64,000 nt of DNA from Labilibaculum sp. (GTDB taxonomy: Bacteria; Bacteroidota; Bacteroidia; Bacteroidales; Marinifilaceae). This document shows positions 63,800 through 64,000 of this stretch, piece after piece. The translations under genes and the position numbers were made by a program. Under the pieces are notes generated by a model that made no database searches, was not told the origin of the DNA, and was given only the letters and a program-made list of their open reading frames with translations. How positions within the stretch are numbered: the stretch's first letter is position 1; each line of letters begins with the position of its first letter. The stretch spans positions 1-64,000 of the forward strand of contig JAEINT010000018.1 in the NCBI GenBank assembly GCA_016342745.1. The letters are read 5' to 3'.

Positions 63800-63880
63800 A
63801 TACAGAGAAACTAGTACAAAGTATCAGGATTTAAGTCTTGATACTTACATCTTGATACTGAATACTAAAAAAACACTCAA
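63800..63880 (+). repeat. Hairpin and repeated TTGATACT in the kamE-CoA-transferase spacer
   Basis: AAGTATCA (63819-63826) pairs with TGATACTT (63839-63846) around 12 bases. TTGATACT occurs at 63838-63845 and again at 63852-63859. No T tract follows, so it does not look like a terminator and the next gene should still be co-transcribed. Confidence 0.6.
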
Positions 63881-64000
63881 ATGGATAAAAAAGAAATCAG
63901 AGAGGTGATTGCTAAGAGATCTGCTCTCGAATTACAAAATGGAGATGTAGTAAACCTTGGAATTGGATTGCCTACAATTATCCCAAACTTTGTACCTGCT
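63881..64000 (+). CDS. atoA: CoA-transferase subunit B (partial, cut by the window edge)
   Basis: The first 40 residues, MDKKEIREVIAKRSALELQN and the following GDVVNLGIGLPTIIPNF, match the N terminus of family I CoA-transferase beta subunits (GIGLPT motif). It completes the enzyme whose A subunit begins the operon. The active-site glutamate lies beyond the window, so catalytic integrity cannot be checked. Confidence 0.9.
   Translation, partial: MDKKEIREVIAKRSALELQNGDVVNLGIGLPTIIPNFVPA

Overview
The window looks like chromosomal DNA from a member of the Bacteroidota, probably an anaerobic or facultative member of the Marinilabiliales/Marinifilaceae type (the family level is inference). The DNA is AT-rich. 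Several promoters fit the Bacteroidota pattern TTTG - about 17-21 nt - TAnnTTTG, and Shine-Dalgarno sequences are mostly weak. Gene content agrees: a FecI/FecR/TonB-receptor trio whose FecR seems to end in a DUF4974-like domain, an ExbB/ExbD operon with two ExbD genes, and a sigma-54 activator-LptE-TPR-SecG cluster. I see no insertion sequence, phage, CRISPR array or plasmid gene, so this is mostly core genome plus one catabolic operon.

Left part (1-12.6 kb). The window opens with the last bases of a 5S rRNA and its terminator, so an rRNA operon lies to the left. Convergent to it is a histidine kinase/OmpR-type regulator pair, then kdsB and a soluble PAS kinase with a cysteine cluster. Rightward follow a sigma-54 activator, lptE, a TPR protein and secG, then groES-groEL. 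A BlaI-type repressor with two operator-like sites precedes an M56/M23 fusion protease.

Middle (12.6-35 kb). This holds an alpha-solenoid-like protein, a cell-surface signalling locus (TonB receptor, FecR, ECF sigma), a lipoprotein, a 44-residue membrane peptide, and housekeeping genes: lepA, aspS, tadA, deoD, aroA, apt, dprA, gdhA, tatD, ansA. Several small unknown proteins lie between them.

Right-middle (35-54 kb). An exbB - four-helix protein - exbD - exbD operon comes first, followed by tRNA-Arg(CCG), leuS, two tandem YitT genes, an M23 peptidase and purN. Next come acpP-fabF-rnc, a candidate small RNA on the minus strand, and a second kinase/regulator pair that is a paralogue of the one at the left end. 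The segment ends with small unknown genes, an acyltransferase and a YugP-type zinc protease.

Right end (54.6-64 kb). A lysine-fermentation operon fills this end: CoA-transferase subunit A, kal, kce, kdd, kamA, kamB, kamC, kamD, kamE and the start of CoA-transferase subunit B, which the window edge cuts. KamA makes beta-lysine, KamDE moves the second amino group using B12 and PLP, Kdd oxidises and deaminates the product, Kce cleaves it with acetyl-CoA, Kal removes ammonia, and the CoA-transferase closes the route to acetoacetate and butyrate. KamB and KamC are ATPase-like proteins thought to reactivate KamDE. With gdhA and ansA, the window suggests an amino-acid-using life style.
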